Assembly (NCBI GenBank): GCA_907165275.2
Contig: OU015677.1
Coordinates: 3,906,001-3,970,000, forward strand
DNA: 64,000 nucleotides
DNA from: Zygaena filipendulae
Taxonomy: Eukaryota; Arthropoda; Insecta; Lepidoptera; Zygaenidae
Direction of reading: 5' to 3'
Part shown: positions 11,932 through 22,780 of the stretch, piece after piece
How the letters are laid out: each line of letters starts with the position of its first letter
How positions within the stretch are numbered: the first letter of the stretch is position 1
Position numbers and translations under genes: made by a program
Notes under the pieces: generated by a model
Told to the model about the DNA's origin: nothing
Seen by the model: only the letters and a program-made list of their open reading frames with translations
Databases searched by the model: none

Positions 11932-12300
11932 AAGCTGTTCCCCGCGGTTTCACTCGCGTTAATTTCTCTGTTATAGCGAGAAATCCAGCGGGGTTAGCCA
12001 AGTTGACATTCTACAATCGTTAACGCATAGAAAACATAAGTAACGAATCGTCATGTCACTTGGTCAGCCAATCAAAACTCTAGTTTTCAAGTGGTCACGT
12101 CAAGCTAGAGTTTTGATTGGCTGACCAAAGTTTTGATTGGCTGACCAAAGTTTTGATTGGCTGACCAAAGTTTTGATTGGCTGACCAAAGTTTTGATTGG
12201 CTGACCAAAGTTTTCTATTCTTGTTTTCTATGCGTTAACGATTGTAGAATGTCAACTTGACTAACCCCGCAGGATAAAAAGTGCAACAGAAATTATTATC
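11932..12300 (-). mobile_element. Helitron-like element split by a foldback element
   Basis: 11932-11989 is a Helitron 3' end (CTGTTCCCCGCGGTTTCAC). Its sequence resumes at 12269 with GCAGGATAAAAAGTGCAA. The interruption is the foldback element at 11990-12268. Confidence 0.65.
11990..12268. mobile_element. Foldback element with 20-bp tandem array
   Basis: Inverted ends of about 48 bases: GGGGTTAGCCAAGTTGACAT at the left, mirrored by ATGTCAACTTGACTAACCCC at the right, extending inward through TTAACGCATAGAAAACA. Between them, near 12105-12212, a 20-base unit AAAGTTTTGATTGGCTGACC is repeated about five times. An inverted part-unit lies at 12058-12080. Confidence 0.8.
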
Positions 12301-12494
12301 ATTTGTAGATATAGAAAAAAAGTCCGTAAAAGTCGGGTTTGTATCGGATTTAAACCCAGGCATCGGGTTGATCCGGGCCCATCTATATTTTTTGTATATA
12401 ATTATAATAATACACGCCAATAATTAAAGAAGAAGTCACAAGACTGTCGCGGTTTCGATCAGGCTTTCTGAATAGGCTAAATTGACAAAATTTT

Positions 12495-13010
12495 ACTTTT
12501 AGTTTTTAGTCCATCATTTAGTTTAATTAAATAGGTACCAATATTGGACACGTATTTTTTACTTTTTTACAAAAGCATAAAAATATTGGGAAATTATATC
12601 AAGTATAAATTTTGCGTGACGTCACTATCCGGTACAGTTTACATGGGGTTTATACCTGTTTATGACGTCACGAACCCCCCAGTCTTAAACGTAATTTGAA
12701 AAAGCAAAAAATACATGGACGTAGATAAGCAATAGTGTGTTAACCCACACTGGAGAAATTTTGAGTAAATCGTGTTTTAAAAGTAGGAGCGCCATTTGTG
12801 TCAACACTTTTTATGTTCAATATTTAGTTACATATTTAAGCAATGTAATAAGGTAAACACATAATTAAAAAACGTTCCCTAACTCTAGATAAATTGTTCT
12901 GAATCAATAACTTAATTTTGTGGGTTAACATGTTATTGCTTATCTGCGTCCACATGTCAATCAATTTTTACTAACTGACGGACTGAATAAAATTATAATT
13001 TTCATAGGTA
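12495..13010 (+). mobile_element. MITE family B copy hosting a family A MITE
   Basis: Family B sequence runs 12495-12716 and resumes at 12952 with ACATGTCAATCAATTTTTAC and CTGACGGACTGAA. The inner element lies between ACAT duplications. Confidence 0.75.
12717..12951 (+). mobile_element. MITE family A copy nested in family B
   Basis: GGACGTAGATAAGCAATAG at the start and TGCTTATCTGCGTCC at the end, with ACAT on each side. About 235 bp. Confidence 0.85.
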
Positions 13011-13639
13011 CGGACAAAGAGTATAACCACTAGGTAAGTAGGTACCTTGCCATCATGCCTGTATGCATTGTAAAAAAAAATCTTGTCTATATTCAGCTTA
13101 ATACTAACTAACTAGATACTTACCATAAAATTTACCATCATTTTCATAAAGTGCACCGAAAAATTCGAAGCTCCCACCAGCCTGGTGAAATCACAAGACC
13201 TCGGAATGGAGTGTTTTGTGTGTCATAATGAGATTTTTCCCGGGGAGAGAAATTGTTGTGGAATTCAGGTCAATTGAGCGTTTTGGGCGTCGGCGTAATA
13301 AATATGGGTAAAATGCCGCTAGAGGGCGGTGCTGTGCCATAATGAAGCAGCCACAGACCATAAAGAAACGCGATGTAGGCTGATTACTCTTGAGTCTGTG
13401 GAAATAGAACTGCCAAATGTAAAAATAAAAATAATTATGTACATAATATTCATACACTTATTTCGTTTTATGCACCTACGTAGGTAGGTATATAATAAAG
13501 TATGAAAAGGAACTGAAAGAAATTGCAAACAAAACTTTGAATTTATATCTAGTGTAATTTTTTATGTTAAAATCGAATTACTTTTGTGAATTACTATTTA
13601 CTAATACAAAAATGATTTTTAAATTTTTTTTTTAAACTC
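13011..13639. other. Intergenic, no gene seen
   Basis: Two overlapping open frames on the minus strand at 13191-13528 lack recognisable motifs. AT-rich elsewhere. Confidence 0.4.
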
Positions 13640-13835
13640 TGCGCCCACGCCGGTGACGTCACACGCGGCTCCAGCGGAAGACCAGCGTCGGGCCCCTAAT
13701 GGTACCCGGCTTATGCTGAGCTGGTGGCCCTTTTGTTGCGACACGCTATTTAGGCTACTTTTTGTTTATTCATATTATTTAATTGTGGTCGTAACGAATA
13801 AACTATATTTCATTTCATTTCATTTAATTTCAATA
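13640..13835 (+). repeat. Probable LINE 3' end
   Basis: A GC-rich block (GCGGAAGACCAGCGTCGGG, GGTACCCGGCTTATGCTGAG) leads to AACGAATAAACTATATTTCA and a CATTT tail. That is the shape of a truncated non-LTR element 3' end. Family not identified. Confidence 0.45.
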
Positions 13836-14700
13836 TTTCTTTATACTTTTATAGGAAAATAATTATTTAAAAACAATAGTTACCTAATTAAATTAATATT
13901 TATTTTCATTTATTCATTTATGCAGCCAACAGAAATACACCAGCTTACAAATTACAACGTATAAATCTATGGAAAGCATTGTTTGGGTATTTCCTACAAT
14001 AGGCTAAAACAACATGCAAAAGGTGATGTAGGTATGTAGGTGCCATAGTTACCTACAAGTTAAATTAAATTAACAAACATTAGTAGGCTATTGATTGACC
14101 ATTTATCATGTGCTCCTAGACTTATACAGAATAGATTTGAACTATGACGTTTCTGCAAGAGCACCGAAGCAGAACGATAGCAGCGATGCTTAATTATTAG
14201 ATATAAATTTAATTTTACATGAAACTGGCTAAATTAATTAGGTACGAGTATAGGCGAAACAATATATTAAAAAAAAAACGTTTTAAAACTGTTTTTATCT
14301 TATTCGATGGCGTCTTTAAAACGCCTATCGCCAGCCAGTGTGCGGTCGAAAATGCACGTGCATAAATACAAAGTTATCACGCGATACATACACGTAAGAA
14401 AATCATAGAAGCGGATGCGAATGGTGGCTTCAGAGAAAAAAAGGCTGTCCCCAGAAGCGCGAAGCACCACACGCGGACCGCTGTCGGTCCGAATTTCACA
14501 CTCGACTTGTTGACGAAACAATCGCGTGGCGAGCGAGATGTGCGTGACTTGGCAGCGAGATCGAATTACTGTGGTAACACTACACTTTGTAACTACGTTT
14601 TTTTTAAACTGCACGAGCTTTGCCAGCGGTTTCACTCGCATTTACTTCAATGTTCCAGCGAAAATTACCGGATAAAAAGCCTATGTCCTTTTATCCTTAC
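13836..14700. other. Intergenic; Helitron scrap at the end
   Basis: 14300-14660 is mixed-composition sequence open on the minus strand for 113 codons without motifs. 14615-14695 is a degraded Helitron 3' part (gcggtttcactcgcattta). Confidence 0.4.
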
Positions 14701-15386
14701 TTCCTTACCAATATTATAAATGCAAAAATGAGTTTTTTTGTTACGCTTTCACGTATAAACCGCTCTACCGATCATCATAAAAATTTGCATACACGTTGTC
14801 AGAGGTACAGAAAAGGACATAGGGTACTTTTATTCGGAAACTCCAAAATTACCGCGCGTCAACGTCACAGAAAGGATATAGGTAGGGGACTTTTATCCTG
14901 GAACTCCCGCGGGATCTCGGGGGTGCAGCTAGTTTATAATAAGTAGGTATAAGGATGAAATATTTATATGAAAATATGTGTTTTTATAGTGAATGGCTAT
15001 GGCGCGGGCGCTATCTAGTATCACAAACAAAACTCTAAAGAAGTGGTGTCGTGATTGCAATATAATCCTACTAATATTATAAATGAGAAAGTGTGGATGT
15101 TAGATGTTTGGATGTTCGGATGTTTGGATGTTTGTTGACTCAATCACGCAAAAACGGCTGAACGGATTTGGATGAAATATGGCATACACATTGTCAGGGG
15201 TACAGGAAGAACATACTTTTTATCCCAAAATTCCCGCGGGAACTCCGATATTACCGCAGGTGAAACCGCGGGGCACAGCTAGTAATAAGTATAAGGATGA
15301 AATATTTATATGAAAACATGTTTTTAGTAGCGGACACATCACGAACAAAAACCTAAAGGAGTGTTATTGTGATTGCAATATAATTA
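14701..15386 (+). repeat. Tandem duplication of Helitron plus flank
   Basis: Two successive units. Each is a plus-oriented Helitron-like element (14701-14934, 15066-15284) followed by the same flank (14935-15065, 15285-15386). Both flanks contain 'aaggatgaaatatttatatg' and end 'gtgattgcaatataa'. The flank similarity shows the unit was duplicated rather than the elements inserted twice. Confidence 0.7.
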
Positions 15387-15595
15387 TAAATAATCGTACC
15401 AACACAATAAAATTAGTCACGAGCAATGCCCGATTTAATTACAAGACCACAATGTCTAGTTATTGCTACGGGCGCATTGTTCCACTGTCGCTCGCCGGCC
15501 GGGTGTCGCAAGCGGCTTAGTTTTGCGATAATCGAAAGCTACAGCTGACGGTCAAATCGTGACGTCGGTATTCGTTAAGGCCACGTACGTAAGCT

Positions 15596-15877
15596 CTCAG
15601 ACGAAATAAAAAGTTTTTATTTTTTGTTATATATTTTTTTTTTTAATCATTTATTTAGTGAGGCTTTTTACGCTCATGCGCCAAGCCAGCCTCGTAATGT
15701 GTAAACATATTGCAATATAAAACTACTAATAGAAATAAACAAAAATAAACTAAAAATAAACCTTCCTAACACTTCGGCGGAATGCAGCGCCCCCAACAAC
15801 TCAACGCCACCGCTATAAGAAGCAGTCCGCAATAACATACATTTTATATTTTTATAAAACTTTTTATTTCGTCTGAG
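15596..15877. mobile_element. Short inverted-repeat element
   Basis: Inverted ends of about 25 bases: CTCAGACGAAATAAAAAGTT at the left and AACTTTTTATTTCGTCTGAG at the right. No ORF inside. A partial match occurs at about 57105-57122. Confidence 0.6.
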
Positions 15878-17520
15878 CGTAAGCTATGCCTTTTGCCTAC
15901 CCTGACAGAAAAAACTTGTTTGGTGATGGGTGCGACCAGAGAGAAGGTAATCACTACGGTGCGACCGAAAGTCTCCCACCGACGATCGGTTACCAGTATT
16001 TCTGCTACCGATGCCGATGTTCGGATGGGCTGTATATTCCGTCAGTAACCACTCTTGTCGTTTGCACTTGTGTTTACTGGTCGCTGATATTGTGTCGTCA
16101 ACACATCTTTCGAGCAACGATTTGGTTTCGGTCATCTTCCAACCCTCTTCAGTATGATCGACATGACAATGTTTATGCATACACCCTTTCTGTTGGGAAA
16201 TGCAGACATATACCTATATACGTATACGTATACGTATATACGTAGTGATTGTAATATAATTCCACTTAAAACTTGCTTTATTATCATTACGTATATTTAT
16301 TATATACGAAAGTCCATAAGAAGAGAAAGAAGCCATGCTAAATTCCTTGCTCAGGGCAAACAAAATGGCTGCTGAATGGCGGTTGAAATAACGAACACTG
16401 CGCATGAAACTTGCATCCGATAACAACCGACATAAACACTTTTCCGCAAGTGTACCGAAATGCTGACGGAAAGATCAAAATGTACGTTAGAAATTACATT
16501 GACTGGCGCAAATTTTAGTGTATCAGCGCCAACCTACCCCTTAACGCAAAGATCAATGCAATAATCAAGTTTACAATATTGTAGGATTGTCCGCCAGTGA
16601 GATAAGTCGGGTGATACTGTGACCACTGACTGTTGGGACTCAAGACGAAAGAAGCGTTTATTTATGGTTTTTCTATTTGCTTTTTTTTTAGCAGAAGGCC
16701 GATGGTGCTTTTTCATAAGGAGACTATCAAAACAAAATCGCAGGAAGTCAATTTTTTTTTTATTATTTGGTCCTAATGCTCGTTTTAATTCGTCAAAGGT
16801 TAAACAATATTATTTTCTAAGTAAGAGTTTAATCGACATCTTTAAAATAACCAGCGCGATATGAAATGACGTTTTATGGTTTGGTTCTGATATTGTCGTT
16901 TTATAAGAGCGCGATTGGTCTCCAATTAATATCCCGTGATTCTCAATTGTTTTTTTAAATAAACTTCTTTTGACACGAGTTTAGTAAGCAACGGAAGTGA
17001 CGTCCATGAAGTTAATTGCAAAACATATTGTCCAACAGCGTAAAAAACAAAATCAATTTTTAACTATTTTTAACTACCTATACAAAAGTAAATGACGGAA
17101 CAATACACACCTTTTATTCCCTCTAAAAAATCGACTTCCAAATTCAAATATAATATGTATTATAAAATAGTTTTTTATTTTTTTATCGAAACACTTTTCT
17201 AGCTTTTCGCCCGTTACTGCTCTTGCAATTTTCAACCGCTCAATGATGTAGGTAGGTACCTACTTTATTAAATGTTCTTCCCAACTTCGAACACAGAGCA
17301 GTCTTACGTAATAAAATTGTAACAATGCTACGACATCGTCGGTCTATCCATGTTCTTTGCAACCATAGATAAGTATAATATTATGTCTATGGTTGCAACA
17401 TAGATTTATAACAACATTGCAGTTCGCTTACAACGCCGTGCAATCTGTCTGTGCGTCATTATAAGACGTCATTTTTGCGCTAATTCAGATTTTATTTGAT
17501 CAGACTTGACCTTTGTCTTA
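15878..17520. other. Intergenic, no gene seen
   Basis: An open frame at 15886-16245 is overlapped by one on the other strand, and I recognise neither. A TATACG tandem lies near 16207-16243. A small hairpin (CAACCATAGA/TCTATGGTTG) lies near 17360-17396. Confidence 0.4.
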
Positions 17521-17757
17521 CGGCCGCACTCAGAGTCGACTTTAATGATTACTTAGTTAAGTATAGATTTTTAAAACAAAACCGCCGCAATCAGGCAAGT
17601 TGAATAAATTAATGTTAATTGGCATTTAACTAATTAAGTTAAATCTCATTAAATGCCAATTAACACTAATTTACTGAACGTCTCTGATTGCGGTAGTTTT
17701 GTTTTAAAAATCTATACTTAACTAAGTAATCATAAAAGTCGACTCTGAGTGCGGCGG
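17521..17757. mobile_element. Palindromic MITE family C, TTA target duplication
   Basis: Almost the whole element is one palindrome. The left arm starts CGGCCGCACTCAGAGTCGAC and the right arm ends GTCGACTCTGAGTGCGGCGG, each about 110 bases, meeting near 17640. TTA flanks both sides, as for PIF/Harbinger-type insertions. Other copies: 21068-22606 (split) and 49969-50208. Confidence 0.85.
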
Positions 17758-17891
17758 TTATACTTATAACGAAATTATTTCAAAAACTCACCTATACACA
17801 GTTCCATAAGGTAACCTTCGCGAGGTAATAGAGGATTTCCATACCCGTCGATTGAACTTTGTACAGGCTACGTTCAACGAATATTTTTAAC

Positions 17892-18070
17892 TAGCTGTTG
17901 TAGCTGTTCGTGTGGTTTTTTTTCGCGTCAATCTCGGAGTTCCCGCGGTGATTCCGATATAAATGCACCCTATGTCGTTTTCTGTATCCCTGACAGCGCG
18001 TATGCAAAATTTCATTGCTGTTTAGTTTAGCTGTGTAGTTAAGACGTGAAGGCGTCACAAACAAACACAT
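17892..18070 (-). repeat. Helitron-like element, degraded
   Basis: Minus-oriented. The 3' end CTAGCTGTTGTAGCTGTTCG is altered; the internal CGGAGTTCCCGCGGTGATTC and the 'aaaatttcattgctg' core remain. Confidence 0.6.
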
Positions 18071-18108
18071 TTCCAGTTAAAATATGTAGGTATTATATGG
18101 ACGCAGAT

Positions 18109-18332
18109 AAGCAATAACATGTTAACCCACAAAATTAAGTTACCTATTCAGAACGATTTATTGAGAGTTAGCGAACGTTTTTCGATAAGGTATTTACCTT
18201 ATTACATTGTTTAACTATGCAAATAAATGTTGAACATAAAAAATGTTGACAGAAAATGGTGTTATAGTTTTAAAACACGATTTACTGAAATTTCTCCAGT
18301 GTGGGTTAACACACTATTGCTTATCTATGTCC
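18109..18332 (-). mobile_element. MITE family A copy with ATAT duplication
   Basis: GGACGCAGATAAGCAATAAC to CTATTGCTTATCTATGTCC, flanked on both sides by ATAT. The orientation is opposite to the 8777 copy. Confidence 0.85.
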
Positions 18333-18423
18333 ATATGTTAGGATATATTTATTTTAATAGACTATAATAATTGATAGAACCCCACTGTTAGTCTACAGTA
18401 CAGTACAGTCTACAGGATAAAAT

Positions 18424-18748
18424 GGGCATGTGGACTAATTTTTATTTTTTAGTCCGTCTTGTAGATTATTAAAAAATATTGGACACGTATTTTTTCTTTT
18501 TTTACGTAATCAAAAAATAACGGCGATATATTATTGAGTTGAAATTTCGCGTGACGTCCCTATTCTGACAGTTTGTATGGCGGTTTTGCGGTTAGTGACG
18601 TCACGACCTCCTCATCCTAAACTTTAATACGCTTTATCTCTGTATATTTTAATTTATTTAAAAAAGCAAAAAATACGTGTCTATTGTTTTTTTATTTTCT
18701 AACTGACGGACTAATTAGAATTTTATTTTCAAAAGTAGTCCACATCCC
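18424..18748 (+). mobile_element. MITE family B copy (best preserved)
   Basis: Starts GGGCATGTGGACTAATTTTT and ends AGTAGTCCACATCC. Contains both TAGTCCGTC and GACGGACTAATTAG subterminal motifs and the CGTGACGTC / GTGACGTCACG pair. Confidence 0.8.
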
Positions 18749-18991
18749 TACTGTGGCGCAGAAATTGCGCACGACTCGTGATTTTCGATTATTTAACTTC
18801 GTCAAAAATCGAAGTGCAAAAAGGTTTTTGATCAAACCTTGAATTACACTTATAAAAACCATCTATCGTTTCTTTTATAATCAGTATAATGTCCCCATGG
18901 CTGGAGCAACAGGCCTACCCTATCGTTAAGGGTGTAGGCGAAAGGCCTCAAACCGATCGCATAATATAGAAGCTAGTAATAATATAGAATA

Positions 18992-19306
18992 GGGATGTTG
19001 ACAACTTTTGAAAATCAAATCCGATCTGATTAGTCCGTTAGAAAATTAAAAATCATTAGACACGTATTTTTTTATTTTTGAAATAAATGAAAATACACTG
19101 AGATAAAGCGCATCAAAGTTTAGGGTGGGGGCTCGTGACGTCACTGACCGCTACAAGCCGCCATGCAAACTGCACTGGTCAGTAACGTCACGCGAAATTT
19201 CAACTCAATGTTGCCGTTATTTTTTGATTATGTAAAAAAAGAAAAAATACGTGTCCAATATTTTTTATTAATCTATAAGACGGGCTAAAAAGAAATTATT
19301 CAAATA
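18992..19306 (-). mobile_element. MITE family B copy, inverted
   Basis: Starts GGGATGTTGACAACTTTTG and carries the family motifs in reverse order. It faces the copy at 18424-18748 across about 240 bases. Confidence 0.75.
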
Positions 19307-19379
19307 GCTTATTAAGGATTTACAAGTTACAATCGTTGTTTCAACTATGGACGTATAATTTGTAGACATAAGTAGTATA

Positions 19380-19570
19380 ATGTGTAACATCAGTATTGAA
19401 AATAAAGCACAACGCCCACACGCCGTCTGCGTACGTAACGGCCGCGCCGAGTATTTAGGCGGGGCTCAGACGGGGCAGCGCGCCGGAATGCCCGACGCTG
19501 TGACGTCACGTCTGCTCCGCGCGTAGTACGATACGTGGCGGCGTGCCAGCCGCTCGCGCGAGCAACGTAG
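19380..19570. promoter_or_regulatory. GC/CpG-rich patch with a CRE-like site (candidate regulatory)
   Basis: A dense CpG block with a full TGACGTCA near 19500 in non-repeat sequence. No TATA box, transcript start or exon can be assigned. Because TGACGTCA also occurs inside the window's MITEs, the site alone is weak evidence. Confidence 0.2.
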
Positions 19571-20873
19571 GGTTGTCACTCGTATTACATTTTACCAATT
19601 GATAGTATCGTAAAAAAAATAATGTGTGGTGTCGTAGGAAACCAGATAGGAACGAAGTGGATCACTATTATGCAAAATCCACGACTTTCACATAATAATA
19701 TAATCACGATAAACTAATTTGTATATCAAAGAAATAAAACTGACGTCCGTCACTACTAAAATCCTTTTTCTCTCTTTTCTTTCTCTCATACATAGGCTAT
19801 ACAAAAAAAATCTTACGCTTTTTTTTAACGTTACGGACGTTTTTTGCCGGCTACCCCTCCGCAAAGCCGCATAAGGAACTTCGTTCCAAAAAATAACTTT
19901 GGTCAAGTAGGTACAATAACCATAACTTTAAAAATACCTCGAGATGACAAGTTTTCTATATTCTTCTTCATTAATGTCGAATTCTATTGCAAATTTGACG
20001 TACCTACTGCATTGGCTACTGCGCCTAAAAGAATGAGAATACCAAATTTTATCTTCGTCAGACCTGTGGAAAATACTCACATTCATTCATCAACTAGAGA
20101 AGAGCTGATAATAATGTTCAATCGGCTGAACAGGATTTCTAATTTAACATACTTGTAGCAATAAAACTATAAGTAACGTGGTAACGCCAAATAAGCCGAA
20201 TTTTTATACTGTATTCTTCATACCTGGACAAAATGGCGGCTGACAGGTGGCTGTAGCCATATCACGTGCGTACGTCGAGTCATGACGGCTTCCACCCGCC
20301 AACGTGCAACGTCCCGAAAACTGTTCGTTGACAGCCCTATCTTACAACCGCCCGTAAGCGCCGAGCCGCACGCGCATAATCTAGTACAGACTGGCAATAA
20401 GACGACTCGGCCGTCACTTACCTTCGCACTTTTTGCTCCGTCGACTAATTATTCGGTATCGGATGCCAACTATTGCTGACGCGCCAACATTTTGTCTGGC
20501 CTACGCTTAAATTAACACGTTGGCATTTGATCGGTTCTCGTGACAACAGAACGCGTGTGTTGTTAATTTGCAAGCGACTGCCATAATTGAATTGGACAGT
20601 GACATTTTAACGATTCGTTCAGAAAAAAAAAGAAATCAAAAACTATTTTAAATCATAACCACAAAATCTTAGACTTTGAATAAAGAAATAATTTGAAAAA
20701 TCTGTTCTCAACTGTGCACTTCTTCTTACATGGGTAGTAAAAATGTTTTTGCTTGTTTGCAAATGTTCACAAAATGTCGCAGAGAACTTCCTCTCGCATG
20801 CAATCATTTAGGTAATAGGCTATAACTGTCTTTTCAACTCTTAATTTGTTTCTACATTTTTCCTTTATAGATA
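19571..20873. other. Intergenic, no gene seen
   Basis: Open frames at 19844-20158 and 20282-20479 have ordinary-looking composition, but no motif, splice support or recognisable family. Confidence 0.4.
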
Positions 20874-21308
20874 ACTGGCTGTGCCCCGAGGTTTCACCCG
20901 CGGTAATTTCGAAGTTTCCGCGGGAGTTCTGGGATAAAAAGTACCCTATGTCCTTCTCTATACCCCTGACAACTTGCATGCCAAATTTCATCCAAATCTG
21001 TTCAGCCGTTTTTGCGTGATTGAGTAACAAACATCCAAATATCCAAACATCCACACTTTCACATTTACGGCCGCACTCAGAGTCGAGTGTAATGATTACT
21101 TAGTTAAGTATAGAAAAATTTTAAAACAAAACTGCCGCAATCAGCGACGTTCAGTAAATAAATGTTAATTGACATTAATAATAATAATAATAATAATAAA
21201 TCTTTTTATTCCAGGCATAAAAAACCCAATATAAACTAAAACAAATAATAAACAATAAACAAACATTATTGTCGATTTAGTCATAGTCAAATAAACAATC
21301 AATTATAT

Positions 21309-21825
21309 ACACACCGGCAGAATTAGCGGAACATAAAAAGGCAGAGTATAGAAATAATTACGTATATATATTAAAACAAATTATTATCAGGCATGAAGTA
21401 ATAAACTAATATACATCTTTTAACATCGACTTTAAGAAATTTTTAGTTAATTTTTATTAAAAATTATCAAAATAAAAAAAAATAAAAAAAATCTGTAGTT
21501 TGTGAGAACACAGACAATGTTGCAAATAAAAGTTAAATCACGAAGGGGAAACACACGTTATTAATCGTTCATTTATTTAGTGTTAAAATCATAGTAATCT
21601 TTAATTTGCAACATTATTTGTGTGCCCACAAATTAGAGAAAAAGTGTTTTTTTAATTATTATTTTAAATAAAATTTAATAATTTTATTACAAACTTTTAA
21701 AGTGTTAAAAGATGTATATTAATTTATTACTTCACGTCTAATTATTATTTGTTTTAATATATATACGTAATTATTTCTATACTCTGCCTTTTTATGTTCC
21801 GCTAATTCTGCCGGTGTGTATATTA
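21309..21825. repeat. Large inverted repeat in the LINE 3' part
   Basis: Arms of about 115 bases, 21309-21425 and 21705-21825. They share CACACCGGCAGAATTAGCGG / CCGCTAATTCTGCCGGTGTG and continue through the 'aaaaggcagagtatagaaat' segment. About 280 bases separate them. Confidence 0.8.
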
Positions 21826-21843
21826 GAGCGGATGACACCCCGT

Positions 21844-22470
21844 CTATTTTCGGTTTGCGTCACGATGAACACAGAGCCAGTGCTTAAACACAGGACTTGA
21901 GATATAACTACAGACAGTGTTGAGTATGCAGTTGCCAGACCTACGTAGACCATCCCAAAATGAAGATATACGAGCCCTGAGCACAGCAAAGAAATCTGGT
22001 ACTCTCGCTTCGGCGAACATGCTTGATGCGCTACAGTAGGGTGGAAGCTTCATAAGGATGCGGAATGCATCATTGTACTGCACCCTTATGGTGCTCATTG
22101 ACGCTCTTGTGAAATTAACCCACAGCTGGCAAGTGTAAAAACATTGGCAATACGCCTTAAAGAGAGTGACTTTTACGTCCTTACTGCACTTTGCGAAACG
22201 TCTGGCAAGCATGTTACACCGTATTGAGAGCGTCCTTCTCTCTCTTTCAATGTCGCAGTTATCTCTCAAGTCCTCCGTGAGCACATGACCAAGGTACTTG
22301 AACCTGTCCACAACCCGAACTGCTGATCCATCAAGCCAGACCTCCGGTACTCTCTCCGGACCCCGACCCGCTCTAAATATCATCATCTCAGTCTTATTGA
22401 CATTATACTTCAGTCCGTGAACATTTGCATAATGTTCGCAGACTGAAAGTAGCTTTCTTAGACCGTTGAT
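21844..22470 (-). pseudogene. LINE reverse transcriptase, C-terminal fragment
   Basis: The open frame from 22386 encodes 180 residues. The same frame extends back to about 22470, reading INGLRKLLSVCEHYANVHGL before TEMMIF. It contains the usual KYLGHVL motif of the region after the RT catalytic core, then a helical stretch with DAFRILMKLP typical of LINE ORF2 C-termini. The polymerase active-site motifs lie upstream and are missing, so it is an inactive remnant. The exact clade (Jockey, CR1 or other) is not assigned. Confidence 0.75.
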
Positions 22471-22663
22471 CGATTAAATCAGATGTAACTTAATTTGTTA
22501 AAGGCCAATTAACATTGATTTATTTAAATTGTCTAATTGCTGCAGTTTTGTTTTAAAAATCTATACTTAACTAAGTAATCATTAAAGTCGACTCTGAGTG
22601 CGGCGGTTATAATATTAGTAGGATAGTAGGATTTCATTAAAATATAATTTCATTTTTAATGTG

Positions 22664-22685
22664 TTTATTAAAAACATTTTTTATT
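22664..22685 (-). terminator. Two poly(A) signals after terminal exon C
   Basis: AATAAA at 22685-22680 and again at 22669-22664, about 100 bases beyond the exon C stop. Confidence 0.6.
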
Positions 22686-22780
22686 GCCAGATATTACAAA
22701 TTGTTAAGAAAAATCAACAATCAACGAGATTTTTATGAAATATTTAAGGAAAACTTGGATACGGGACTTGTTTGAGAGAT

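Larger units (their letters stand above)
21177..22475 (-). mobile_element. LINE fragment (non-LTR retrotransposon)
   Basis: A 5'-truncated insertion on the minus strand. It consists of the end of a reverse transcriptase frame, a 3' untranslated part and a terminal ATT-type repeat (AATAATAAT on the plus strand at 21177-21199). The 3' part holds a large inverted repeat, listed separately. Confidence 0.75.
21068..22606. mobile_element. Palindromic MITE family C, interrupted by a LINE
   Basis: The left arm 21068-21176 and right arm from about 22477 to 22606 together equal one family C element. The break lies near the palindrome centre. TTA flanks the whole at 21065-21067 and 22607-22609. Confidence 0.8.
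20877..22622 (-). mobile_element. Helitron-like element split by nested insertions
   Basis: 20877-21067 is a minus-oriented Helitron (CTGGCTGTGCCCCGAGG to CCACACTTTCACATTTA). The missing last bases reappear at 22607 as TTATAATATTAGTAGGAT. A family C MITE sits between, with TTA on both sides, and the MITE is itself split by a LINE fragment. Confidence 0.8.

Noticed and set aside
14300..14641. 113-codon minus-strand ORF
   Set aside because: No domain, no splice sites supporting it, and its start overlaps a degraded Helitron.
15886..16245. 119-codon plus-strand ORF and its minus-strand counterpart as genes
   Set aside because: Both strands are open, neither has motifs or splice context, and the region borders an inverted-repeat element and a TATACG tandem.
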